A stretch of DNA of 64,000 nt from Aggregatibacter aphrophilus ATCC 33389 (GTDB lineage Bacteria; Pseudomonadota; Gammaproteobacteria; Enterobacterales; Pasteurellaceae). Under the pieces are notes generated by a model that was given only the letters and a program-made list of their open reading frames with translations, ran no database searches and was not told the origin of the DNA. A program made the position numbers and the translations under genes. Where the stretch lies: the NCBI RefSeq assembly GCF_900636915.1, contig NZ_LR134327.1, forward strand, positions 1,116,001-1,180,000. Reading direction: 5' to 3'. Shown in pieces: positions 37,401-46,168 of the stretch. Position 1 is the stretch's first letter, and each line of letters begins with the position of its first letter.

Positions 37401-38489
37401 ATGCTGTGTGTAAATGTTGAATTGAAAGAACGTCGCTACCCGATTTATATCGGTGCCGGTTTATTAACAAACACCGATTGTTATCCGCTAAAACAAGGCA
37501 ATAAGGTAATGATCGTCAGCAATCCTACCGTTGCACACTACTATTTAACCACCGTCACCGAAACATTAGAAAAAATCGGTTGTATCGTTGAACATGTTCT
37601 CTTACCCGATGGCGAGCAATACAAAACTCTCGACTCTTTAAACCTCATTTTCACCGCACTTTTAAAAGCGAATCACGGCCGCGATACCACTATTGTCGCC
37701 CTAGGCGGCGGCGTAATCGGAGACGTGGCCGGATTTGCGGCGGCAAGCTATCAACGCGGTGTGCGCTTCATTCAAATCCCGACTACCTTATTGGCACAAG
37801 TGGATTCCTCCGTCGGTGGCAAAACTGCCGTAAACCATGAACTCGGCAAAAATATGATCGGTGCGTTTTATCAACCAACGGCCGTCATCGTGGATACGCT
37901 AACCCTAAACACATTGCCGAAACGGGAAGTCAATGCCGGGTTGGCGGAAGTGATTAAATACGGCGCAATCTTAGATTTACCGTTCTTTGACTGGCTGGAA
38001 CAACACATTGATGAACTGGTAGCTTTAGACCAAACAGCCTTAAAACAATGTATTGCCCGTTGTTGCCAACTAAAAGCCGATATTGTCGCCCGAGATGAAA
38101 CGGAAAAAGGCGATCGCGCCTTACTAAATCTTGGCCACACTTTCGGCCATGCCATTGAAACCCACCTAGGTTATGGAAACTGGTTACACGGTGAAGCGGT
38201 GGCGGCAGGTTGCATGATGGCCGCAGTGTTATCGGAAAAATTAGGTGATTTAACGTCGGCTGATGTGGCACGTTTAGAAAAGCTCTTAGCGCGCGCCAAT
38301 TTACCTACCGTTTCACCGGATGGCATGACCGCACAGGATTATTTACCGCTTATGATGCGTGATAAAAAAGTATTGAACGGCAAACTTCGTTTCGTCTTAC
38401 TAAAAGCCCTTGGACAGGCCTACGTTGCCACCGAAATAGACCAAGATCTTGTGGTTGACGCCATTCATTGTTGTTCCCAATTTGACTAA
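37401..38489 (+). CDS. aroB: 3-dehydroquinate synthase
   Basis: A 362-aa NAD-dependent enzyme. Nucleotide-binding motifs are DGEQYKT and [14 protein letters not shown] (about residues 96-109). Active-site blocks are [13 protein letters not shown] and EVIKYGAI, and the zinc-ligand region is [12 protein letters not shown]. It converts DAHP to 3-dehydroquinate in aromatic biosynthesis. The typical length and order support a single aroK-aroB unit; dam follows after 5 bp and may be co-transcribed. Confidence 0.97.
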   Translation: MLCVNVELKERRYPIYIGAGLLTNTDCYPLKQGNKVMIVSNPTVAHYYLTTVTETLEKIGCIVEHVLLPDGEQYKTLDSLNLIFTALLKANHGRDTTIVALGGGVIGDVAGFAAASYQRGVRFIQIPTTLLAQVDSSVGGKTAVNHELGKNMIGAFYQPTAVIVDTLTLNTLPKREVNAGLAEVIKYGAILDLPFFDWLEQHIDELVALDQTALKQCIARCCQLKADIVARDETEKGDRALLNLGHTFGHAIETHLGYGNWLHGEAVAAGCMMAAVLSEKLGDLTSADVARLEKLLARANLPTVSPDGMTAQDYLPLMMRDKKVLNGKLRFVLLKALGQAYVATEIDQDLVVDAIHCCSQFD

Positions 38490-38494
38490 TCAAC

Positions 38495-39349
38495 ATGCCT
38501 GAACCCGCTAAACCCGTTGTAAAAACTAAAAGCCGCCCTTTCCTAAAATGGGCGGGGGGAAAATTTCGGCTCACCGATGAGATCAACCGATTATTTCCCA
38601 AAAGAAAACAATGCTTGGTAGAACCTTTTGTGGGAGCCGGAGCGGTATTTCTCAACAGCAATTTCAAACGTTATATTCTGGCGGATATCAACCCCGATTT
38701 AATCAATTTGTTTAACATCGTAAAACAAGACGTTGATGCCTATATTTTGGCAGCCAAGCCGATTTTTTTTCACCCTGAAGCCAACACGGAAAACTACTAC
38801 TACGCCAAACGGGATGAATTTAATCAAAGCACGAATATTTTCCAACGTTCCGTCTTGTTTCTGTATTTAAACCGTTTCGGCTTTAACGGCTTATGTCGCT
38901 ACAACTCTAAAAACGAATTTAACGTGCCTTTCGGTGATTACAAAACCCATTATTTTCCGGAAGAAGAATTACGTTTCTTTGCCGCTAAAGCGCAAAGTGC
39001 GGTCTTTATTTGCGCCGATTTTCAACAAACCTTTCAAATGGCGGATGAAAATTCCGTCATCTACTGCGACCCACCCTACGCCCCACTCTCACAAGACAGC
39101 AACTTTACCAATTATTCCGGCAAGCTATTTTCCATCAATCACCAACAGGAACTTGCCACGCTTGCCAAACACACCACGGAACAGCGCAACATTCAAGTGC
39201 TGATCTCCAACCACGACACCCCTTTCACCCGCGAAATCTACCAAGGTGCCAAAATCCGTCGCCTAAAAGTACAACGCTCTATCAGCCAATCGCCGCATAA
39301 GCGAATTAAGGTGAGAGAATTAATTGCGTTGTTTAAAACAAAAAAATAA
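38495..39349 (+). CDS. dam: DNA adenine methyltransferase Dam
   Basis: A 284-aa GATC-specific N6-adenine methyltransferase. The SAM-binding FLKWAGGKFRLTDEI is at about residues 16-30 and the catalytic DPPYAPLS is at about 191-198. The target-recognition region with RYNSKNEFNVPFG is near 135-150. It controls mismatch-repair strand choice and gene expression. It follows aroK-aroB as in E. coli but without the damX gene normally between aroB and dam. Confidence 0.96.
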   Translation: MPEPAKPVVKTKSRPFLKWAGGKFRLTDEINRLFPKRKQCLVEPFVGAGAVFLNSNFKRYILADINPDLINLFNIVKQDVDAYILAAKPIFFHPEANTENYYYAKRDEFNQSTNIFQRSVLFLYLNRFGFNGLCRYNSKNEFNVPFGDYKTHYFPEEELRFFAAKAQSAVFICADFQQTFQMADENSVIYCDPPYAPLSQDSNFTNYSGKLFSINHQQELATLAKHTTEQRNIQVLISNHDTPFTREIYQGAKIRRLKVQRSISQSPHKRIKVRELIALFKTKK

Positions 39350-39654
39350 TCCGAAAATCGACCGCACTTTTACGTTAAAAATACACTGGTCTTATTTAAC
39401 TACTCTCCCAGATAGTGCGCGCTTCCTAACGCGTGCTTGTATCTGGCTAAAAAATAAACAAACTGAAGTTATTCATAAAAATAGTGACAATCTAAATTAA
39501 ACGAAATTGATGTTTTAGGGTTAGGAAAGGCGCGCCATCAGGATTTCTCACTTTTTGCTTAATTTACAGTTTATTATCTTCATGTTTATGAGTAATATAA
39601 CCGCCAATCGAATACAACCCTTAAACTCATTACTATCTAATAGGAAATTAAATA
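39350..39654. other. Intergenic region with a structured element
   Basis: The 305 bp between dam and the rhodanese gene contain no open frame I can support. Contents are a USS (about 39360), the two-part hairpin at 39408-39446, and an AT-rich stretch before ATG 39655. A weak ribosome site (TAGGAAATTAAATAATG) starts the rhodanese gene. Confidence 0.4.
39408..39446. other. Stable two-segment stem-loop of unknown role
   Basis: CCAGATA (39408-39414) pairs with TATCTGG (39440-39446). An inner GC-rich stem (GCGCGC with GCGTGC, one wobble pair) caps it with an eight-base loop. No T tract follows on the plus strand; on the minus strand the AT-rich flank is only loosely T-rich. It could be a small RNA element or an imperfect dam terminator. 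Confidence 0.4.
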
Positions 39655-40023
39655 ATGAAAAAATTATTAACTACTGTCCTTTCCGCTGTTGCTATTACGG
39701 CGCCCTTGGTTGCTTCTGCGGACTCTACGCCTAAGGCTGAACAAAGTGCGGTTCAAGCGCAAAAAGCAAAAGGTATTTGGATTGATGTACGTTCTGCCGA
39801 AGAATTTAACGATGGCCATTTACAAGATTCAATCAATATTCCGCACGACCAAATTGTTGAACGAATCAAAGCGGTTAGCCCAGACAAAGATGCTCCGATC
39901 AACCTTTATTGCCGTAGCGGTCGCCGTGCAGAAGTTGCTCTGACCGAGCTGAAAAAAGCGGGCTACACTAATGTCACCAACCATGGCGGTTATGAAGACT
40001 TGCTCAAAAAAGGGTTGAAATAA
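39655..40023 (+). CDS. Periplasmic rhodanese-like protein (PspE-like)
   Basis: A 122-aa protein. The signal peptide (about residues 1-22, cleaved at ASADS) is followed by a single rhodanese domain with WIDVRSAEEFNDGHL (about 42-56). The active-site loop is LYCRSGRRAEVAL (about 83-95), with catalytic Cys85 followed by RSGRR. Such single-domain secreted rhodaneses transfer sulfur in the periplasm; the acceptor is unknown. It is monocistronic and closed by a strong terminator. Confidence 0.88.
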   Translation: MKKLLTTVLSAVAITAPLVASADSTPKAEQSAVQAQKAKGIWIDVRSAEEFNDGHLQDSINIPHDQIVERIKAVSPDKDAPINLYCRSGRRAEVALTELKKAGYTNVTNHGGYEDLLKKGLK

Positions 40024-40056
40024 ACATTACCTAATCTAAAAACTCTAGACTTTTGT

Positions 40057-40096
40057 AAAATCCCCTAAATCTCCAATCGGAATATTTAGGGGATTT
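40057..40096 (+). terminator. Strong terminator after the rhodanese gene
   Basis: A 14-bp stem (AAAATCCCCTAAAT 40057-40070 with ATTTAGGGGATTTT 40083-40096) encloses a 12-nt loop and is followed by TCATAT. It lies 33 bp after the stop. The rest of the interval to 40301 shows only a USS near 40252. Confidence 0.85.
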
Positions 40097-40301
40097 TTCA
40101 TATATACTTTCTTTCAATAAACCGCTACATACCGGGTAAACACAATATTTTCATAGCGATGCGGAAGACTATAATCCCCAAAACTGTACACCATAGCCAT
40201 GAAAAAGTCAGATAGCCTTTTATATCAAATTCCTAGGCCTTTTGAACAATAAAGTGCGGTCAGATTCGAAAGCATTTTTGAATCACTGTGATTTTGACTT
40301 T

Positions 40302-41090
40302 TTATCCCACTAAAAGTGAAGTCATACTCAATGAACCTGCAATCAAATTATCATTGAAAAATTCCACCTTTTCATCATGCTCGCGCAGTGCCATCACATA
40401 CAAGAGCGGCAAATAATGATCAGGCGTTGGTACAGAAAGTGCCGCATTTTCGCCAAATTGCTCATAATGCACCAATTCATCGTCATTTTGCGTGGTCATT
40501 GCGTGATTAATTTGATCACGGAATGCATACGCCCAATCATAGCCCGCACCGATTTGATCTATATGTTCCCAGCTTATCGCTCTTAAATTATGCACAATGT
40601 TGCCGCTGCCGATAATTAACACGCCTTGTTCGCGTAAAGTAGATAACTTTTTCACTAAATTGAAATGCCACTCTGCCGGTTGTAAACGGTTAAGACTAAG
40701 TTGCACCACAGGGATATCGGCATCAGGATACAGAAACTTCAACACTGCCCATGCACCATGATCAAAACCACGCATCGGATTCAGTTCGACATTTTCCGGC
40801 TGTAATAATGACCGCACTTGTTCCGCCAACTCAGGCGAACCGGGTGCCGGATATTGCACTTGGCTGAGTTCTTCAGGAAATCCGTAGAAATCGTAAATCA
40901 TTTCTGGATATTCGCCCGATGTCACCTGCAAACGGCTGCTGTACCAATGCGCCGAAATCATCAAAATCGCTTTTGGCTTGGCAAATTTTTGTGTAATCAG
41001 GCTAAGATTTTGGTTGAAAGGATTTTCCTTATCCAACACATTCATCGGGCTACCATGCCCAACAAACAATACAGGCATTTTTTTCATCAT
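40302..41090 (-). CDS. DODA-type extradiol ring-cleavage dioxygenase (YgiD-like)
   Basis: A 262-aa member of the class III extradiol dioxygenase family. The metal-ligand histidines sit in VGHGSPMNV (about residues 8-16) and ISAHWYSS (about 46-53). A third conserved block is GFDHGAWAVL (about 110-119), and IIGSGNIVHNLRAI follows. E. coli YgiD/ZupT-like relatives open 3,4-dihydroxyphenylalanine in vitro; the natural substrate is uncertain. GAGGAGAAA precedes tandem ATGs (41090 and 41087), either of which could be used. The longer upstream start at 41141 lacks a ribosome site. Confidence 0.85.
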   Translation of the reverse strand: MMKKMPVLFVGHGSPMNVLDKENPFNQNLSLITQKFAKPKAILMISAHWYSSRLQVTSGEYPEMIYDFYGFPEELSQVQYPAPGSPELAEQVRSLLQPENVELNPMRGFDHGAWAVLKFLYPDADIPVVQLSLNRLQPAEWHFNLVKKLSTLREQGVLIIGSGNIVHNLRAISWEHIDQIGAGYDWAYAFRDQINHAMTTQNDDELVHYEQFGENAALSVPTPDHYLPLLYVMALREHDEKVEFFNDNLIAGSLSMTSLLVG

Positions 41091-41221
41091 TTTCTCCTCA
41101 ATATCTAATGAGGCGGATTGTACGGATAAATTATTCAGCAATAAATCTCACTTCATGAACAACATATTTTCCAAATAGGAAACAATGAAATAGTCTTTGG
41201 ATTTACTACAAAATTAAAAAA

Positions 41222-41254
41222 GAGGTCGTCTGAAAGTAAGTTTCAGACGACCTC
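41222..41254 (-). terminator. Inverted pair of Neisseria-type DNA uptake sequences
   Basis: AGGTCGTCTGAA (41223-41234) faces TTCAGACGACCT (41242-41253) in a 14-bp stem with a 5-nt loop. On the minus strand it is followed by TTTTTTAATTTT, forming an intrinsic terminator. AGGTCGTCTGAA is a DUS dialect known from the Neisseria mucosa group, and DUS pairs commonly serve as terminators in Neisseria. Confidence 0.75.
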
Positions 41255-41414
41255 CGATGGCGCAAGCGTCCACGCTTATGCCAATTTTCCTAAGGATTAA
41301 TCAATGATCAAACACCTTACAAAACCCTCTTACGTTGGAAATATCGTAGTATCCGGTGATTGCGTACTTGCGTCCTAAAATGCCCTATTTTCTTATTACA
41401 ATAAAAAAGTGCGG

Positions 41415-41533
41415 TCAAAACTTACGATATTTAAGTTGGAAAAACACATAGAAAATGACCGCACTTTTGCGCTAAAAATACACCGACGTTATACCACAAA
41501 AAACAAAGGGTCTGACATAACATCAGACCCTTT
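41415..41533. repeat. Direct repeat copy 1 (orphan ssb-terminator repeat)
   Basis: About 119 bp, near 92% identical by eye to 47251-47370. It includes TTACGATATTTAAGTTGG, a USS (intact here) and the terminator stem AAAGGGTCTGA/TCAGACCCTTT at 41505-41533. No gene adjoins this copy that it would terminate. With copy 2 it brackets the Qat island. Confidence 0.85.
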
Positions 41534-41683
41534 TTGATTTTACTCTGTTTCCAAGCCAAATATGACGAACAGCTGTTTTTTTATGTTGCAAGGCAAGGGG
41601 GTTGAGCGAACGAAACATTATTGGTTCAAAGGTGGTTTCAAGGTTTTCTAGAGACATCACACCATCATATCCATTTTATCAAT

Positions 41684-41944
41684 TTATTTACGGCAAACCG
41701 TGCAAAACTCCGCCAACAAGGTAAACAGGTGAGCGGCCATTTTCTCGCCAAATTTTGCAAAGGTTTTATCCTCAAACAACTGTGTCACTAGCCAAACAGG
41801 TTTGGCTTTCTCTTTACCCTCGGCGGTTAAATGCATAATTTTTTTCCCATTCACCCACCGCACTTTCGCTAAACTCAATCCAGCCTTTTCCCTTACATTC
41901 CTTACCAAGGTTAAACAACGGCTGTTTAGGCAACAACAATTCAT
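41684..41944 (-). pseudogene. Remnant of a MarR-like winged-helix regulator
   Basis: The frame closing at 41684 encodes VNGKKIMHLTAEGKEKA (about residues 31-47), like the wing of MarR-type regulators, then a helical C-terminus ending LLAEFCTVCRK. The matching upstream part, with GKGWIEFSES, is in another frame of the same strand and runs into a stop near 41820. A frameshift within about 41840-41870 is inferred. The N-terminal half of a MarR protein is missing. Confidence 0.4.
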
Positions 41945-42026
41945 TACAAATCTACTTCAAGCGTATGCGCACCGACATTCGTAAAGTCAAAGCCTTGAAA
42001 GATGAGACTCTTGGGGTTCCATTTAT
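41945..42026 (-). pseudogene. C-terminal fragment of an unidentified protein
   Basis: The minus-strand frame KWNPKSLIFQGFDFTNVG... ends in a stop at 41945, directly before the ATG of the MarR-like remnant. It reads like a natural C-terminus (GAHTLEVDL), but no start or family can be assigned. Confidence 0.25.
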
Positions 42027-42341
42027 CTTGTCTTATGATTTTTGCTCATTCCACTGATGATGGATTTGTTGATTGAAAAGCAAGTGCCTGTAGCGCTGGG
42101 TAATTTGTTGGACGAGTAAACTTACCCTAAACTTAAACAGGCAAATATTAAAATCATTTGTCACCTTCCGAATCTGAATTTGCCAGGCACTTTACAAGCT
42201 CAAAATTTGGGCGCAGTACATAGCAAACAGTGTTTTTTACTCTAACTTCCTACATACTTTATCATTATAAAAAACATTAAAAATGTTTGTTAAAAATGTG
42301 TAGAATGTAAAAAATTATATTTTATAAATGAGGGTAATTTA

Positions 42342-44108
42342 ATGTGGTCAGATACTGAATCTAAAGAAGACTATCTCAATTTTGGTGAGGTATCCCAAAT
42401 TGTTACTGAAATATTGGAATCTGAGGCTATGCTACCAGTTTCAATAGGTATTTTTGGTAACTGGGGAGCAGGTAAGTCCTCTTTGTTAAATTTGATTGAG
42501 CAACAAATCAAGCCTGATGAGTGGATTATAATTAAATTTGATGCTTGGCTCTATCAGGGATTTGATGATGCCAGAACAGCTCTTTTGGAAACTATTGCAA
42601 ACCATTTAATTCAAGCTGCCAAAGATGAAGAAACCATCTTGAAAAAATCCCAAAATTTATTAGTCAGAATTAATGGTCTACGTTTGGCTGGTTTTCTTGC
42701 GGAGGGGGCTGCTTTAGCTGCAGGTTTTCCTACTTTTGGTTTGGTTTCCAAAATATTTGGAACGGCTCAAAATGCCTTGGATGGAATTCAAGATGAAATA
42801 GAAAGTAAGCAAGTTGTAGAAATAGGAAAAGAAATTGTTGATTCAGGAAAAAAACTTATAAAACCCCTAAAACAGCAAACTCCACCACAACAAATCGATG
42901 AGTTTAGAAAAGAATATGGTGAGATATTACGGGATTTAGGTAAAAAGTTGGTTATTGTGATTGATAACCTTGACCGTTGTCTACCTGCTAATGCTATTCA
43001 AACATTAGAGGCAATTCGTTTATTCTTATTCTTAAATCGTACAGCTTTTATTATCGCGGCTGACGAGGAAATGATTCGCCATTCAGTTGCCGAACATTAC
43101 AAAGATTTGTCGTATCGTCATCAAATTGATTATTTGGACAAGCTCATTCAGATTCCTATTCGTGTACCCAAAGCAGGTGTGCTTGAAATTCGTGCATATT
43201 TATATATGCTGTACGCCATTCATCAAAAAATACCAACCAAAAAATTAGCAAGCTTACGCCAATTTTTAGAAACTCATTTGCAACAATCTTGGAAAAGTCA
43301 ATCTTTAAATCCAGAAGAAGTGGCCAAAACTATTGAAGAGCGACATAATCAAGCTCTATTGTCAGATTTTGAACGCGCAAACAGAATAGCTCCTCTATTA
43401 GCAAATTCACCTAATATTCACGGTAATCCTAGAATTGTAAAACGTATTTTAAATACTATTAAAATGCGTGCCAAAATCGCAAACAAGCGTCAAATACCGT
43501 TAGAGGAAGCGATTATTACCAAATTGGTGATTTTTGAGCGATGTGTGGATTCTGATGTGGTAACAAATTTTTATCAGCGTATTAATGAAGAAGAGGGTAA
43601 ACCTGAATTATTAAAAGAGCTGGAAAATAACAATGAGCAAAATTTATCAAAACTCTCTGAAAATAAGCCCATTCAAACATTTATCAAAGAATGGGCAAAA
43701 TTAGAGCCAAAATTATCCAATGTTGATTTGCGCGCGGCGATCTATTTATCCAGAGAAACCATACCGCTAAATACTTATACCGCTCAACTTTCTCAAAAAG
43801 CCCAAGATGCTTTAAACATTTTACTTACAACCACATCAAGAACAGGCTCACAAGGTACCAAAGATGCCATTCAACAACTAACAATGGATGAACAAATCTC
43901 TGTTATGGACGCGTTAGTGGAACAATTAAGAAAAGTGGATAACTGGGCTAAAAGTCCAAATGGTTTTATGGGGGCTTGTTTATTAGCTAAGTTTTCAGAA
44001 GGCGGTGCAAAAATTTTAAATCGTTTTATTATTGAATTGAAAAATAAAGGTTTTAATTATCCGTGGTTTAATACAAGATTAAAAAACGAAACTTGGTATC
44101 AGGAGTAA
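42342..44108 (+). CDS. qatA: QatA, KAP-family P-loop ATPase of the Qat defence system
   Basis: A 588-aa KAP NTPase. Walker A is GIFGNWGAGKSS (residues 36-47). A KAP-specific IKFDAWLYQGFDD follows, with hydrophobic residues (about 118-140) inserted between the Walker motifs. Walker B is LVIVIDNLDRC (about 202-212). Its neighbours are a QatB-like protein, a QueC-like protein and a TatD-like nuclease, the exact gene set of Qat (QueC-like, ATPase, TatD) anti-phage systems. GAGGGTAATTTA precedes ATG. It is AT-rich with no USS. The mode of phage sensing is not established. Confidence 0.92.
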   Translation: MWSDTESKEDYLNFGEVSQIVTEILESEAMLPVSIGIFGNWGAGKSSLLNLIEQQIKPDEWIIIKFDAWLYQGFDDARTALLETIANHLIQAAKDEETILKKSQNLLVRINGLRLAGFLAEGAALAAGFPTFGLVSKIFGTAQNALDGIQDEIESKQVVEIGKEIVDSGKKLIKPLKQQTPPQQIDEFRKEYGEILRDLGKKLVIVIDNLDRCLPANAIQTLEAIRLFLFLNRTAFIIAADEEMIRHSVAEHYKDLSYRHQIDYLDKLIQIPIRVPKAGVLEIRAYLYMLYAIHQKIPTKKLASLRQFLETHLQQSWKSQSLNPEEVAKTIEERHNQALLSDFERANRIAPLLANSPNIHGNPRIVKRILNTIKMRAKIANKRQIPLEEAIITKLVIFERCVDSDVVTNFYQRINEEEGKPELLKELENNNEQNLSKLSENKPIQTFIKEWAKLEPKLSNVDLRAAIYLSRETIPLNTYTAQLSQKAQDALNILLTTTSRTGSQGTKDAIQQLTMDEQISVMDALVEQLRKVDNWAKSPNGFMGACLLAKFSEGGAKILNRFIIELKNKGFNYPWFNTRLKNETWYQE

Positions 44109-44111
44109 ACA

Positions 44112-44852
44112 ATGGGTACTTCACAATCTAGTGTAGGACCAAATGGTCGTTCACCTTTGTTACCGGCTTGGGTTGATGACAGCCAAGCAACGACTCAAAC
44201 GCCAGATCCACAGAGATTAAAGGGATTGCGTCAAGCAATCGGTAGGGCTATAGGAGGAGGCGGGCGTGAGGATGTGCGTAAAGCACTTGGTCATTATGCC
44301 CGAAAAGCCAGCGGTGGTAAGCATACTTCCGTACAAAGACTAGGGAAAATTACCCAGGCAGGTGCGGGTTTGTTTGAGATTTTTTCAGACAGCCTGCAAC
44401 AACAATATTCAGTTAATTTAAATAGTTTAAATGGTCAGTCTTGCGATGAGGTCATCAATCAAATTACCGAACTTTTGGTTGATCATCACGGTGATTCAGA
44501 CAAAATTCGTTCCGCGATGAATATTGCTTTATCAGAAGCATTGGAAGGGATGACTACTTTTGATGAACACAGTATTTCAGTTGAAGTTATTGCTAAGATG
44601 ATGATTTGTTATTTAACTGAAAGTATTTTTCTGCAAATTGTACACGATGCTGGTAAGGCGTGGAATAAAGGTGACGATCTTGTTCAAATTTCAAACGTTG
44701 AAAATGATTTGAGACAATTAGTTCATGAGGTGGTGGATATTACACTTGCCCCTAAATTTACGGATGATGTTTGTCAATTAACAACCGAACAAATGCAAGA
44801 AATTCAAAACCAAGCTATTTTGGAAATTTGGGAAGAATGGGAGGATTATTGA
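44112..44852 (+). CDS. qatB: QatB, Qat defence protein of unknown biochemical role
   Basis: A 246-aa protein, 3 bp after qatA. The N-terminus is disordered and Ser/Gly/Pro-rich (MGTSQSSVGPNGRSPLLPAW). Next is a Gly-rich basic stretch (AIGRAIGGGGREDVRKAL, about residues 41-58), and the rest is mostly helical. The conserved start TSQSSxGPxGRSPLLPxW is shared by QatB proteins, which are identified by position in Qat operons. No enzymatic motif is seen. It overlaps qatC by one base (TGATG). Near 44384 an 11/12 match to a Neisseria uptake sequence occurs, possibly by chance. Confidence 0.85.
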   Translation: MGTSQSSVGPNGRSPLLPAWVDDSQATTQTPDPQRLKGLRQAIGRAIGGGGREDVRKALGHYARKASGGKHTSVQRLGKITQAGAGLFEIFSDSLQQQYSVNLNSLNGQSCDEVINQITELLVDHHGDSDKIRSAMNIALSEALEGMTTFDEHSISVEVIAKMMICYLTESIFLQIVHDAGKAWNKGDDLVQISNVENDLRQLVHEVVDITLAPKFTDDVCQLTTEQMQEIQNQAILEIWEEWEDY

Positions 44853-46168
44853 TGAATCAATTATTTTTTCATCACGATATTGAGCAATTAAAAAATTTGC
44901 CTAATGGTGTTTTACCTATTCGTCTTTATGGTATGGGCGATAAAAGTCTACAAATTGCTCATATTGGTAATATGGTTTTGGATAGAGTAAGAAGATTAGG
45001 TGTTGAACTCAATAATCAAGTAATGGATTTTCTAACTATTGCTATGGCAGTTACAGCAGCAGATACTTTTATTTTGCGAAAAGATACTGCAAATGGCTGG
45101 TGTCGTTCCTTTTCTATCACTTTACCATTGTGCCAGCCAGATATTTGGCAAGCAAACAAAGTTCATTTAGAACAGATTTTACACTTTTTAAGTGGTGATA
45201 TTTGGCAATTTGATTTTCAGGCAGGCGGACAATTACCTCCACAGCCCTATAAATTAAGTGGCAGAACCAAATTGGTAGATTTAAGAAATAAAGACTGCGT
45301 TTGTTTATTTTCAGGTGGGTTGGATTCAGCAATTGGGGTAATTGATTTATTGGAGCAGGGACATTCACCGGTTTTAGTTAGTCATTCTTATAAAGGTGAT
45401 AAATCACGTCAGCAAGCCATTATTCAGCAACTTAACCAAAATGGTTATATTAATCAATTTTCCCAATTTAATGCGATTGCACAACCACATTCAAATAATG
45501 GAAAAAGCACTGAAATCACAATGCTAACCAGAAGTTTAAATTTTTTGGCATTTGCTATTGTATCAGCTTATGCATTACAGGAAGTCGCGCAAAAAAAGAT
45601 TGATATTTTAGTGCCTGAAAATGGGGTAATTTCAATCAATGCACCTTTAACAGTACGCAGAGTAGGCGCTTTAAGTACCCGTACCACTCACCCTTATTTT
45701 ATCCAAGAAATACAAAAATTTTTCACTGCGGTCAATATTCCTTTCACTTTAAGAAATCCTTATCAATTTAAAACTAAAGGGCAAATGATAGCAGAATGCA
45801 AAAATTTACCATTATTACAGCAAATTATCCCTGATACTGTTTCGTGTAGCCATTGGAAACGCAAAAATCAACAATGCGGGGTTTGTGTTCCATGCCTGAT
45901 TCGTAGAGCGTCATTGCATTATGCTGGTATTACCAATGATGCCCAATATGAATTTAATGATATTCGGCAAATTTTAATAAATCAGGACAGAAGAGATGAT
46001 TTATTTGCTTTAATAAGTGCTATTCGTCAAAAAAATCATCGCAACATCAATCAATGGGTTTTACAAAGTGGCTCACTACCCACTCAACAATTAAATCAGT
46101 TTGCAAATGTTTTTATGACTGGGTTGGATGAAGTGGAGCAACTTTTAATAGAGAACCAAATATTATGA
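44852..46168 (+). CDS. qatC: QatC, QueC-like ATP pyrophosphatase of the Qat defence system
   Basis: A 438-aa protein with an N-terminal extension (about residues 1-145) that normal QueC lacks. The PP-loop ATP site is CLFSGGLDSAIGV (about 151-163), and VLVSHSYKGD follows. A C-terminal zinc-type cluster spans CSHWKRKNQQCGVCVPCLIRRA (four cysteines, about 331-352; given here only for its C-x9-C-x2-C-x2-C spacing). Housekeeping QueC makes preQ0 and is about 220 aa, so this is the defence paralogue. GGGAGGATTATTG precedes ATG 44852, and an upstream in-frame start at 44771 is rejected. It overlaps qatD by 4 bp. Confidence 0.93.
   Translation: MNQLFFHHDIEQLKNLPNGVLPIRLYGMGDKSLQIAHIGNMVLDRVRRLGVELNNQVMDFLTIAMAVTAADTFILRKDTANGWCRSFSITLPLCQPDIWQANKVHLEQILHFLSGDIWQFDFQAGGQLPPQPYKLSGRTKLVDLRNKDCVCLFSGGLDSAIGVIDLLEQGHSPVLVSHSYKGDKSRQQAIIQQLNQNGYINQFSQFNAIAQPHSNNGKSTEITMLTRSLNFLAFAIVSAYALQEVAQKKIDILVPENGVISINAPLTVRRVGALSTRTTHPYFIQEIQKFFTAVNIPFTLRNPYQFKTKGQMIAECKNLPLLQQIIPDTVSCSHWKRKNQQCGVCVPCLIRRASLHYAGITNDAQYEFNDIRQILINQDRRDDLFALISAIRQKNHRNINQWVLQSGSLPTQQLNQFANVFMTGLDEVEQLLIENQIL

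Larger units (their letters stand above)
41091..42341. other. 1.25-kb region of gene debris and repeats before the Qat genes
   Basis: There is no intact gene. From left to right it holds a Neisseria-type DUS-pair hairpin (41222-41254) and an orphan copy of the ssb-terminator repeat (41415-41533) headed by an inverted USS pair. Next come a frameshifted MarR-like remnant (41684-41944), a short C-terminal remnant (41945-42026), and AT-rich sequence leading to qatA. A 24-codon frame at 41305 has a ribosome-like site but no other support. Confidence 0.5.

Noticed and set aside
41305..41379. 24-codon ORF with an AAGGAT ribosome-like site
   Set aside because: Too short, no recognisable product, and located in debris between repeats.
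44384..44395. Inverse of AGGCTGTCTGAA within qatB as a second DUS
   Set aside because: It is only an 11/12 match to known dialects and lies in coding sequence, so chance is possible; used only as weak support.
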